From Deltaproteobacteria bacterium (lineage in GTDB: Bacteria > Desulfobacterota > DSM-4660 > Desulfatiglandales > Desulfatiglandaceae), in assembly GCA_011051075.1 (NCBI GenBank), contig DREN01000191.1:1-5630 (forward strand): a stretch of DNA of 5,630 nucleotides. The letters run 5' to 3'. A program made the translations under genes and the position numbers. The first letter of the stretch is position 1. Every line of letters starts with the position of its first letter. The notes under the pieces are model-generated. The model had not been told where the DNA came from, did not search any database, and saw only the letters and a list, made by a program, of their open reading frames with translations. Positions 1 through 5,305 of the stretch are shown here, in pieces.

Positions 1-1
1 C

Positions 2-451
2 CTTATTGCCGAGGCCATAAGAAAGGGGGCCTTTGAGGGTATATCGCCCGAGGCCCTGGCAGGAGGACTGGCCCCCTTTGTGTGGGACCGGGACCAGGAA
101 GTGGAACTGAGGGTAAAGGGGGCCCTGGACCTGAGCGTGATAGAGGCCGTCTTTGAAAGACTTCTCAAACGGATTGAGGAGATCAGATCCCTTAAGGACA
201 AGCGGGGATTTCAGAGCCCGCCACTCATGTTCTGGCCGGGGGCCGCCCTCTTCATGTGGGCCAAGGGTGTCCCGTGGAACCAGCTCCTCCACTTCGTGCC
301 GGCCGACGAGGGGGATATGGCCTCTCTCATCATGAGGACGGCGGATCACCTGAGGCAGGTGGCGGCCCTGAGGGAAACCCATCCCGACCTTGCCGCCTCA
401 GCCTCGGAAAGCGTTGAACTCATACTCAGGGAGCCGGTTTATATACTCTGA
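2..451 (+). CDS. C-terminal part of Ski2-like DEAD/DEAH-box helicase (DSHCT-type domain), 5' truncated
   Basis: Reading from base 2 gives 149 uninterrupted codons ending at TGA 449-451; the gene begins outside the window. The segment resembles the DSHCT domain at the end of Ski2/Mtr4-type helicases. Its start (LIAEAIRKGAFEGISPEALA) matches the helical repeat of that domain, followed by a spacer rich in charged helices. The end (GDMASLIMRTADHLRQVA, then a helix with ...SVELILREPV) matches the conserved closing helices, in which the D-hx-hhRR/T-hD-hLRQ pattern is typical. The helicase motor motifs would lie upstream and are not visible. Family members unwind RNA or structured nucleic acid using ATP; the substrate here is unknown. 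A GTG at 80 is only an internal codon. The gene converges on sat. The domain call is from memory of the family pattern, not a search. Confidence 0.75.
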   Translation, partial: LIAEAIRKGAFEGISPEALAGGLAPFVWDRDQEVELRVKGALDLSVIEAVFERLLKRIEEIRSLKDKRGFQSPPLMFWPGAALFMWAKGVPWNQLLHFVPADEGDMASLIMRTADHLRQVAALRETHPDLAASASESVELILREPVYIL

Positions 452-467
452 TCTCCGGTGCGGAAGA

Positions 468-507
468 CCAGGGCCGCATATTTCAGCGGGTGTAAATTCC
501 GCCCTGG
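468..507 (+). other. Imperfect hairpin just after the helicase gene
   Basis: CCAGGGC (468-474) is perfectly complementary to GCCCTGG (501-507), with a 26-base interior in which ATTT and AAAT can also pair. It starts 16 bases after the helicase stop. No T-run follows it, so it is not a classical intrinsic terminator; it may protect the 3' end of the message or be chance. The rest of 508-650 shows nothing else I can support. Confidence 0.3.
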
Positions 508-652
508 AAGAGCCGTTTCCGTTTGGTCCCGCCAGCGCCTCACCGTCTGGACGTCCATAATGATCAAAACAGCTGGGTATCTATTGTCCCGCGCATTCTC
601 CGGCTGCCAGGGGTGATGCCATTGCCCCGTGCCCCCTCTTCAGGCCCCTTGC

Positions 653-690
653 AAAAAAACGCCCGCTCTGCAAGGAGCGGGCGTTTCTTC
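653..690 (-). terminator. Intrinsic terminator of sat, possibly bidirectional
   Basis: Bases 657-668 (AAACGCCCGCTC) pair perfectly with 675-686 (GAGCGGGCGTTT). One further T-G wobble closes a GCAA tetraloop on the plus strand (670-673). On the minus strand the stem runs directly into a run of seven T (complement of A653-659), which is a textbook terminator for sat, 45 bases beyond its stop. On the plus strand the stem is followed by the weaker TTTCTTCTT, so it may also stop transcripts from the helicase side. Confidence 0.9.
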
Positions 691-730
691 TTAAAGCCTG
701 ATTACCCCCAAAAGGGATTTTCGGCACGTA

Positions 731-1927
731 CTATTCAGCCTTTGCCGCCTCTGACTGGTAGTAGTCCATGAGGATCTTGGCCACTTCAGGCCGCGCGAAC
801 TCGGGGGGCAGGTCTTCGCCCGCGGCTAACATGGCGCGGACCTTGGTCCCTGAGAGGATTACCCAGTCGTCCTTGGTGTGATCGGTGACGCTCCCCATCA
901 TGATGACCTTACCCAGCTTCTTGGAGTAGGCCGTATGGTCTCCGCGGAAGATGTCTATGAGGAGGTCGTCCTTGGTTATGTCGTCAAAGATGGTCTGAGC
1001 GTCAAAGGGGCCGTAGTAGTCTCCCACACCGGCATGGTCTCGACCCACGATCAGGTGGGTGCAGCCCATGTTCTGGCGGAATACGGCGTGGAGCACCGCC
1101 TCCCGGGGACCGGCGTAAAGCATGTCAAAGCCGTACCCGGTAATAAGGGCGGTGTTGGGCTCGAAGTAGAGCTCAACCATCTTCCGGATGGCGGCGTCCC
1201 GCACGTCAGCGGGGATATCACCCTTTTTGAGCTTGCCAAGGAGCATGTGGATCACTGCTCCGTCTGCGTTTACCGCCTCCATGGCCATCTTGACCAGGCC
1301 CTCGTGCGCCCTGTGCATGGGATTACGTGTCTGGAAGGCCACAACGGTCTGCCATCCCAGCTTCTGGATCTCCTCCCGGATCTGCATGGCGGTCCTGAAG
1401 GTCTCGGGGAAGTCAGTGGCGAAATAGGAGTAGTTAAGTACCTGGATGGGGCCTGAAATGCCGATCCTGCCCACGGTGTTGAAGGCGTTGACCCCGGGAT
1501 GCTCCATGTCAGAGGTGCGGAATATCTTTTCGGTCATCATGGCCATCTCGTCGTCAGTATATTCCTCGATGGCCTCCACATCCTGGATGGCGATCACGGG
1601 ATTTCCTTCCACGTTGGGATCAAGCAGGGCGATACGCCTGGCATCCTTGATGGCGCCGGCGTCTTTCACCATGTTCAGCACCGGGGTGGGCCAGAAAAAG
1701 CCGTCGGCCATGTGCATATTTTCGGCCACCGATAGGGCATCGGCCTTGTTCATAAAGCCGGTCAGGGGATTAAAATACCCGGAGCCCAACATGACGGCGT
1801 TTCCGGCGGCCGCGGAGCTGATGACGATAGAAGGAAGGCCTTCGGCCTCCTTGAGCAGTTCAGCCCTTTTGGCGTCATCTTCAACGTATAACGGGTTTAG
1901 TGTTTCTGAACCATGGGGTTTAATCAT
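731..1927 (-). CDS. sat: Sulfate adenylyltransferase (ATP sulfurylase), dissimilatory type
   Basis: This 398-residue protein catalyses ATP + sulfate to APS + pyrophosphate, the first cytoplasmic step of sulfate reduction. The length suits the single-domain prokaryotic enzyme, with no APS-kinase domain. Diagnostic motifs are QTRNPMHRAHE (199-209, holding the QxRN and HxxH nucleotide-binding signatures), GRDHAGVGDYYGPF (295-308) and SGTKVR (359-364). ATG 1927 is preceded by AGGAGA (complement of 1935-1940) at 7-base spacing, so the start is secure. The only cysteine is C289. The segment about 332-352, where many relatives carry a Cys3-His zinc site, has YSKKLGK and no cysteine. The gene is probably monocistronic, with its own promoter region and a strong terminator. 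aprAB and qmo genes, often near sat in sulfate reducers, are not in view. The dissimilatory role is inferred from sequence type and the likely host. Confidence 0.96.
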   Translation of the reverse strand: MIKPHGSETLNPLYVEDDAKRAELLKEAEGLPSIVISSAAAGNAVMLGSGYFNPLTGFMNKADALSVAENMHMADGFFWPTPVLNMVKDAGAIKDARRIALLDPNVEGNPVIAIQDVEAIEEYTDDEMAMMTEKIFRTSDMEHPGVNAFNTVGRIGISGPIQVLNYSYFATDFPETFRTAMQIREEIQKLGWQTVVAFQTRNPMHRAHEGLVKMAMEAVNADGAVIHMLLGKLKKGDIPADVRDAAIRKMVELYFEPNTALITGYGFDMLYAGPREAVLHAVFRQNMGCTHLIVGRDHAGVGDYYGPFDAQTIFDDITKDDLLIDIFRGDHTAYSKKLGKVIMMGSVTDHTKDDWVILSGTKVRAMLAAGEDLPPEFARPEVAKILMDYYQSEAAKAE

Positions 1928-1934
1928 TGTTTTC

Positions 1935-1940
1935 TCTCCT
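1935..1940 (-). promoter_or_regulatory. Ribosome-binding site of sat
   Basis: The complement reads AGGAGA, 7 bases before ATG 1927, and fixes the sat start. Confidence 0.85.
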
Positions 1941-1949
1941 GTTTCTAAG

Positions 1950-1978
1950 ATTATAGGTTAAAGAATGGGGATCCTCAT
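1950..1978 (-). promoter_or_regulatory. Candidate proximal sat promoter
   Basis: On the minus strand, bases 1955-1950 read TATAAT, a perfect -10. At 17-base spacing the -35 position (1978-1973) reads ATGAGG, a poor match to TTGACA. Transcription would begin near 1943, giving a leader of about 16 bases that still includes the Shine-Dalgarno. A strong -10 with a weak -35 suggests dependence on an activator. Confidence 0.5.
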
Positions 1979-1984
1979 GATCCC
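1968..1984. promoter_or_regulatory. Palindrome GGGATC-N5-GATCCC overlapping the sat -35 region
   Basis: Bases 1968-1973 and 1979-1984 form a perfect 6-bp inverted repeat with a CTCAT spacer. It covers the -35 position of the proximal sat promoter candidate, where a dimeric regulator could act. The factor is unknown. Confidence 0.35.
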
Positions 1985-2003
1985 TGGTGTCATAGCCGTC
2001 CAT

Positions 2004-2031
2004 AATGTGAAACATCCGTTTCAGTCACATT
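2004..2031. promoter_or_regulatory. Nested inverted repeat upstream of sat, candidate operator
   Basis: AATGTGA (2004-2010) and TCACATT (2025-2031) are perfect inverted repeats 14 bases apart. Inside and overlapping them lies a second perfect repeat, TGAAAC (2008-2013) and GTTTCA (2018-2023), with spacer ATCC. The TGTGA/TCACA half-sites recall those read by CRP/FNR-family and Rex regulators, but the outer spacing is longer than either standard site. The repeat centre lies about 75 bases upstream of the proximal start estimate, or in the early leader if the distal promoter is used. Confidence 0.45.
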
Positions 2032-2064
2032 CTGCGCTCCCCAAAATATGGGTTAGCAAGTGCC

Positions 2065-2092
2065 ATTTAACATGTTATTTTATCCATGTCAA
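2065..2092 (-). promoter_or_regulatory. Candidate distal sat promoter
   Basis: On the minus strand, 2092-2087 reads TTGACA, a perfect -35. After 16 bases comes TTAAAT (2070-2065), a 4/6 match to the -10. This would give a leader of roughly 130 bases containing both palindromes. It is the alternative to the proximal TATAAT promoter; sequence alone cannot say which is used. Confidence 0.35.
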
Positions 2093-2437
2093 ATAATACT
2101 TAAAACCTGCATTCCGTTTTTTGAAGAAGATATATAAAACTCACTATTTCAACACGTTGGGGAAGATGAGTCTGCCAGGGCGCTGGACCTTCATTGAAGA
2201 AGGGAGAGACATTCCGAAGGCAATTATCCACCTGAAATACAGGTTATCGAATTATAGAACAACCTCCCCCTAATCCGCTCCCTGGGAGATCTCCGGTTTC
2301 ATCCGGTCTCACTCTTTCCTCCCTTGACGATTTGGCTTTGCCCCTGCGCGGGTGTATGTGATATACCTTATATCAGCACGAAATCTTTGGAGCAACCACG
2401 GGTCCAGGACTTATAGGCGACCCTCATGGGAATGAGG
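2093..2437. other. AT-richer intergenic stretch without a convincing gene
   Basis: This part of the sat-htrA gap has no supported gene or RNA. It does contain two overlapping palindromes (CTCCCTGGGAG at 2278-2288 and GGAGATCTCC at 2285-2294). Immediately after them comes a 10-base unit in two tandem copies (2292-2301 and 2302-2311, 9/10 identical). A short open frame at 2121-2273 is treated as unproven because no convincing start signal precedes it. Confidence 0.4.
2359..2375. promoter_or_regulatory. Palindrome TGATATA-N3-TATATCA, candidate operator
   Basis: Bases 2359-2365 and 2369-2375 are a perfect 7-bp inverted repeat with spacer CCT. The size and symmetry fit a dimeric helix-turn-helix regulator. 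It lies about 210 bases before htrA and about 430 before the sat start, so the controlled gene is unclear. Confidence 0.35.
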
Positions 2438-2479
2438 CGGGAAAGGCGTAAGGCGAAAGGCTCAAGGAGTAAGGGGTAA
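2438..2479 (+). repeat. Heptanucleotide tandem array (GGNGTAA-like, 5-6 units)
   Basis: Five consecutive 7-base units read GGCGTAA (2445), GGCGAAA (2452), GGCTCAA (2459), GGAGTAA (2466) and GGGGTAA (2473). A degenerate sixth unit, CGGGAAA, lies at 2438. All keep a GG start and an AA end in exact 7-base phase. The array is intergenic, about 110 bases before htrA. Confidence 0.7.
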
Positions 2480-2576
2480 ATGTCTCGGGCCAGAGGCATA
2501 ACCTGTGCATCATGGCCCACAGGGAGGCTCTGAAAGGGAACAGTACAAGCTTACAGAAAAACATTTTCTTGAAAAC

Positions 2577-2582
2577 TATAGA
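2577..2582 (+). promoter_or_regulatory. Possible -10 box immediately before htrA
   Basis: TATAGA lies five bases before ATG 2588, so transcription from it would begin almost at the start codon. No good -35 is found at 16-18 bases. This is weak on its own and is listed because the gene lacks a Shine-Dalgarno. Confidence 0.2.
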
Positions 2583-2587
2583 TATTC

Positions 2588-3739
2588 ATGACAAGGGACA
2601 GAACAAAGCTCATAGTCATAGGGGTTATCCTCCTGCTCCTCTTTCTCTGGTTCAGAAAGGACAATACATCCCGTTTCTTTGGTTCAGGCCCGCCGGCCGG
2701 GTCCCTGGACTTCAACGCCTCTGAGTCCGATGACCCATCCAGGCCTGTTGTGGTGTCCGCGGATGAAAAGATAAACATGGATGTCTTTGAAGAGGTCCAT
2801 CCGGCGGTGGTGAATATTGCCACCACCATACTGGGCATGAACTTCTGGATGGAGATTATTCCCAGGCAGGGTCAGGGGTCCGGCTTTGTCATAGACAGGC
2901 GGGGCTACATCATGACCAACAATCACGTGGTGGCCAACGCTCAGAAGATCATCGTGACCATGTCCGGGGGGAAGAAGGTCCGGGCCACCCTTGTGGGCAG
3001 GGACCCCAGGTCTGACCTGGCCGTCATCAAAATCCCGTCGGGAGATGTGGACAGGGTGGCCCGCTTGGGGGACTCCGACAGTGTCCGGCCGGGCCAGAAG
3101 GCCATTGCCATCGGCAACCCCTTCGGCCTCTCCCACACCCTTACCACCGGTATTGTAAGCGCCCTCAACAGGAGTATAAGGAGTGAGGACGGGAATCAGA
3201 TAGACGATCTCATACAGACCGATGCCGCCATAAACCCGGGGAATTCAGGGGGCCCCCTCCTCAACTCCAACGGTGATGTAATAGGTATAAACACAGCTAT
3301 CTTCAGCCTGTCAGGGGGCTATCAGGGTATAGGCTTTGCAATACCCATCAACATGGCAAAACAGGTGGCCACGCAGTTGATCACATCAGGAAAGGTGGCA
3401 AGACCATGGCTCGGTATCTCGGGAATGTCCATAACCCCCTATATCTCAGAGGGGCTCAACCTGGGGGTTCACGAGGGGATCCTGGTGGTTCAGGTAATCA
3501 GAGGCAGTCCCGCCTATCAGGCCGGGTTGCGGGCCGGAAACAGGGAGGTGGCCGTGGGAGGGATCAGGTTCCGCCTGGGAGGAGATGTCATCGTGGCCGT
3601 GGACGATGAAAAGGTCTCCAACATGGAGCAACTTGTCCGCAAGCTGAACAGGATGAGGGTCGGTGATACCATCACCCTTCATGTATTGAGGGACGGCCTT
3701 CCCAGGGAGGTCAACGTGTTGCTGGCGGAAAGCCCTTGA
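2588..3739 (+). CDS. htrA: Membrane-anchored HtrA/DegS-like serine protease, one PDZ domain
   Basis: This 383-residue protein is a trypsin-like (S1C) protease expected to act in the periplasm on misfolded or regulatory envelope proteins. Residues 8-22 form a hydrophobic segment flanked by basic residues with no clear cleavage site, so it is probably an uncleaved anchor. A Ser/Asp/Pro-containing linker (about 32-60) follows. The catalytic triad is H113 (TNNHVV), D143 (SDLAVIK) and S220 (GNSGGP). One PDZ domain spans about 272-380, with an extra basic/glycine segment (NREVAVGGIRFRLGG, 318-332) before its GDVIVAVD strand. One anchor plus one PDZ is the DegS layout, whereas DegP and DegQ have two PDZ domains. 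ATG 2588 is the first possible ATG after the in-frame TAG at 2579, yet no Shine-Dalgarno precedes it. dinB follows after 42 bases. Family assignment is certain; DegS-like signalling is not shown. Confidence 0.93.
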   Translation: MTRDRTKLIVIGVILLLLFLWFRKDNTSRFFGSGPPAGSLDFNASESDDPSRPVVVSADEKINMDVFEEVHPAVVNIATTILGMNFWMEIIPRQGQGSGFVIDRRGYIMTNNHVVANAQKIIVTMSGGKKVRATLVGRDPRSDLAVIKIPSGDVDRVARLGDSDSVRPGQKAIAIGNPFGLSHTLTTGIVSALNRSIRSEDGNQIDDLIQTDAAINPGNSGGPLLNSNGDVIGINTAIFSLSGGYQGIGFAIPINMAKQVATQLITSGKVARPWLGISGMSITPYISEGLNLGVHEGILVVQVIRGSPAYQAGLRAGNREVAVGGIRFRLGGDVIVAVDDEKVSNMEQLVRKLNRMRVGDTITLHVLRDGLPREVNVLLAESP

Positions 3740-3742
3740 GTG

Positions 3743-3770
3743 GATTGATGATTGTCGATTGATGATTGGT
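3743..3770 (+). repeat. Two tandem copies of a 14-base repeat between htrA and dinB
   Basis: GATTGATGATTG at 3743-3754 recurs at 3757-3768; counting two further bases, the units are 14 long and differ only in the last two. The repeat fills most of the htrA-dinB gap and ends just before the dinB Shine-Dalgarno. Confidence 0.7.
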
Positions 3771-3774
3771 GGAG
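3771..3774 (+). promoter_or_regulatory. Ribosome-binding site that decides the dinB start
   Basis: GGAG, within GGTGGAG, lies 7 bases before TTG 3782. No comparable site precedes the earlier in-frame TTG at 3752, which lies inside the tandem repeat. Confidence 0.6.
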
Positions 3775-3781
3775 CAAAGGC

Positions 3782-4960
3782 TTGCTCGGGCAAAGATCCA
3801 TAATTCATCTTGATATGGATGCCTTTTACCCTGCGGTGGAGGTCCTGGATAACCCTGAACTGAAGGGGAAACCCGTCATCGTCGGCGGTCCCAGGCAAAG
3901 GGGTGTGGTGTCGTCCGCCTCCTATGAGGCAAGGAGATTCGGGGTGCATTCGGCCCAGCCCATGGCAACTGCCAGGCGTCTCTGCCCCCACGGGATATTC
4001 ATGCCGGTCAGGATGGCCAGGTACAGGGAGGTTTCAAGAGAGGTCTTCGCCATATTCCGATCCTTCACCCCGCTGGTGGAGCCCCTTTCCATTGATGAGG
4101 CCTTTCTCGATGTTACGGGTATGGAACGTCTCATGGGTCCGGCCCCACTGATCGCCCGGAAGACAAAGGAGGCGGTGCTTGAAAAGACGGGGCTTACGGT
4201 CTCCGCCGGGGTGGCCCCCTCGAAATTCGTGGCGAAAATAGCCTCTGACCTTGACAAGCCCGACGGACTCACCACGGTGCCGCCTCACCGGATCCAGGAG
4301 TTTCTGGACCCCCTCCCCGTAGGCAGGATGTGGGGGGTTGGAAAGGTAACCCGCCGGGCACTGGCTGAACTCAAAGTGGAGACCTTCAGGGACCTGCGAC
4401 AGGTCCCCGTTGAAGCCCTGGAGAGGAGGTTTGGAAAGATCGGGCCGGTCATGCATCTCCTCTCAAGGGGGATTGACGAAAGGGCTGTGGAGCCTGAGAG
4501 GGAGACGAAGTCGATCGGTCACGAACAGACCTTTATAAAGGATATCCTGGACCTGGATCAGCTCAGAAAGGAGATTCTCTTCCTGGCCAACAGGGTTGCC
4601 CACAGGATGCACCGGGAGGGGTTTACAGGCGGCACCGTTTCCCTGAAGGTGAAGTACAGCGATTTTACGCAGATAATCAGGTCCGCAACACTGAGTGATC
4701 CCACTGATGACAGCCAAGAAATATACACTACTGCCTGCCGTCTGCTTATTAAAAAGACAGCCGCGGGCAAAAGACCCATACGCCTCCTGGGCATCTCCCT
4801 GTCCGGTCTCACTCCACCCGGCCAGGCGAAGCAGCTTTCACTCTTTAGCAGGGATGAACAGCGCCGTAAGAGGAGGGATCTGAACACCGCCCTGGACTCC
4901 ATATATGAAAGATTTGGGGAAAAATCGATAGGACCGGCAACCCTGATACCCAAAGGATGA
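3782..4960 (+). CDS. dinB: DNA polymerase IV (Y-family translesion polymerase)
   Basis: This protein of 392 residues (from TTG 3782) copies damaged templates at low fidelity in the cytoplasm. IIHLDMDAFY opens the palm, with metal ligand D11 and aromatic steric-gate residue Y16. SYEARRFGV (47-55) is the finger motif. SIDEAFLDVT (103-112) carries the catalytic pair D105-E106. GVAPSKFVAKIASDLDKPDG (143-162) is the Y-family signature. A helix-hairpin-helix-like GVGKVTRRAL follows, then the little-finger region from SIGHEQTF onward. QLSLF (351-355) is a beta-clamp-binding motif placed 37 residues before the end rather than at it. The reading frame is open back to TTG 3752 (402 residues), but the GGAG site and the usual short distance to the palm motif favour 3782. 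It is probably co-transcribed with htrA; no LexA-type box was recognised and no terminator is seen after it. Confidence 0.95.
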   Translation: MLGQRSIIHLDMDAFYPAVEVLDNPELKGKPVIVGGPRQRGVVSSASYEARRFGVHSAQPMATARRLCPHGIFMPVRMARYREVSREVFAIFRSFTPLVEPLSIDEAFLDVTGMERLMGPAPLIARKTKEAVLEKTGLTVSAGVAPSKFVAKIASDLDKPDGLTTVPPHRIQEFLDPLPVGRMWGVGKVTRRALAELKVETFRDLRQVPVEALERRFGKIGPVMHLLSRGIDERAVEPERETKSIGHEQTFIKDILDLDQLRKEILFLANRVAHRMHREGFTGGTVSLKVKYSDFTQIIRSATLSDPTDDSQEIYTTACRLLIKKTAAGKRPIRLLGISLSGLTPPGQAKQLSLFSRDEQRRKRRDLNTALDSIYERFGEKSIGPATLIPKG

Positions 4961-5032
4961 GATTTTGTCCCGCATGGTGGAAGGCCTCGATCATCGAAAA
5001 AAAATCCTTCTTCAAAGAGACATACCCATCTT

Positions 5033-5065
5033 TGTTCTTGACAGATACCGCAATCTGTAAGAACA
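5033..5065. promoter_or_regulatory. 13-bp inverted repeat with 6-base loop and one bulged G
   Basis: TGTTCTT (5033-5039) and ACAGAT (5041-5046), separated by a bulged G5040, are fully complementary to 5053-5065 (ATCTGTAAGAACA); the loop is ACCGCA. It lies 72 bases after dinB and about 110 before the TATAAT box of the next unit. The stem is AT-rich and no T-run follows on either strand, so a terminator is unlikely. A regulator-binding site or an RNA hairpin at the end of the dinB message are the alternatives. Confidence 0.5.
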
Positions 5066-5155
5066 TAGCACCCGATTTTCAGAAATTAGACCGATAACCT
5101 GCCGTGGTATTCACATTGACGTCCGGAACCTACACATTCTCTGACGCAGACAGCC

Positions 5156-5183
5156 CCGACCGGGCCGCATCATCTATTATAAT
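5156..5183 (+). promoter_or_regulatory. Candidate promoter of the leader ORF-dctP unit
   Basis: TATAAT at 5178-5183 is a perfect -10. At 16-base spacing the -35 position (5156-5161) reads CCGACC, matching TTGACA at only three positions, so an activator may be needed. The start would be near 5190, about 47 bases before the leader ORF. AATGAT occurs at 5181-5186 and again at 5191-5196, a 10-base-spaced direct repeat at the promoter. Confidence 0.55.
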
Positions 5184-5218
5184 GATTGTTAATGATAAGC
5201 GGAAGATTCACTGGGAGA

Positions 5219-5228
5219 AAGGAGGTGA
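5219..5228 (+). promoter_or_regulatory. Near-ideal Shine-Dalgarno of the leader ORF
   Basis: AAGGAGGTGA complements the 3' end of 16S rRNA across ten bases. It is 8 bases before ATG 5237 and too far (over 70 bases) from the dctP start to serve it directly. Confidence 0.65.
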
Positions 5229-5236
5229 GTAAGCTT

Positions 5237-5305
5237 ATGTGGCGGAGCAACAGCCTCTGCCGGCCTGTAACCGATTACTTTTACTTCAAGGGAGGGACAA
5301 AATGA
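5237..5305 (+). CDS. Possible 22-residue leader peptide, coupled to dctP
   Basis: ATG 5237 opens 22 codons (MWRSNSLCRPVTDYFYFKGGTK) ending at TGA 5303-5305. The stop overlaps the dctP start as ATGA (5302-5305), the classic arrangement for translational coupling. The ORF follows a near-perfect Shine-Dalgarno, and its last codons GGA-GGG are themselves the dctP ribosome-binding site. The peptide resembles nothing I recognise. It has no membrane segment and ends in an aromatic run (DYFYFK). A regulatory leader, or simply a ribosome-loading device for dctP, fits best. An earlier in-frame GTG at 5225 lies within the Shine-Dalgarno and is unlikely to be used. The role is inferred; chance cannot be excluded for so short a frame. 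Confidence 0.45.
   Translation: MWRSNSLCRPVTDYFYFKGGTK
5291..5296 (+). promoter_or_regulatory. Ribosome-binding site of dctP
   Basis: GGAGGG, five bases before ATG 5302, is a good site for dctP and lies inside the end of the leader ORF. Confidence 0.75.

Noticed and set aside
523..771. 82-residue open frame on the plus strand after the helicase
   Set aside because: It runs through the sat terminator and into the end of sat, has low-complexity Pro/Ser/Arg composition and no Shine-Dalgarno.
878..1456. 192-residue open frame on the plus strand opposite sat
   Set aside because: It is antisense to a clear, motif-complete sat gene; the long frame reflects the codon bias of the other strand.
2324..2375. 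Promoter built on TTGACG at 2324-2329
   Set aside because: The -10 position at 16-18 bases is GC-rich (GCGCGG region), so no promoter can be supported.
3446..3991. 181-residue open frame on the minus strand across the htrA-dinB junction
   Set aside because: It overlaps two secure genes on the other strand and shows no recognisable domain.
4980..5010. GAAGG...CCTTC pairing around an A8 run as a dinB terminator
   Set aside because: The stem is only five pairs with a loop of about 21 bases, and the A-run is inside the loop rather than a T-run after the stem.
5177..5197. Fur-box-like sequence over the dctP -10 (ATAATGATTGTTAATGATAA)
   Set aside because: By eye only about 11 of 19 positions match the Fur consensus, and the AT-rich -10 explains much of it; too weak to call.
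4961..5301. Sigma-54 promoter upstream of dctP
   Set aside because: No GG-N10-GC arrangement with the usual flanking bases was found.
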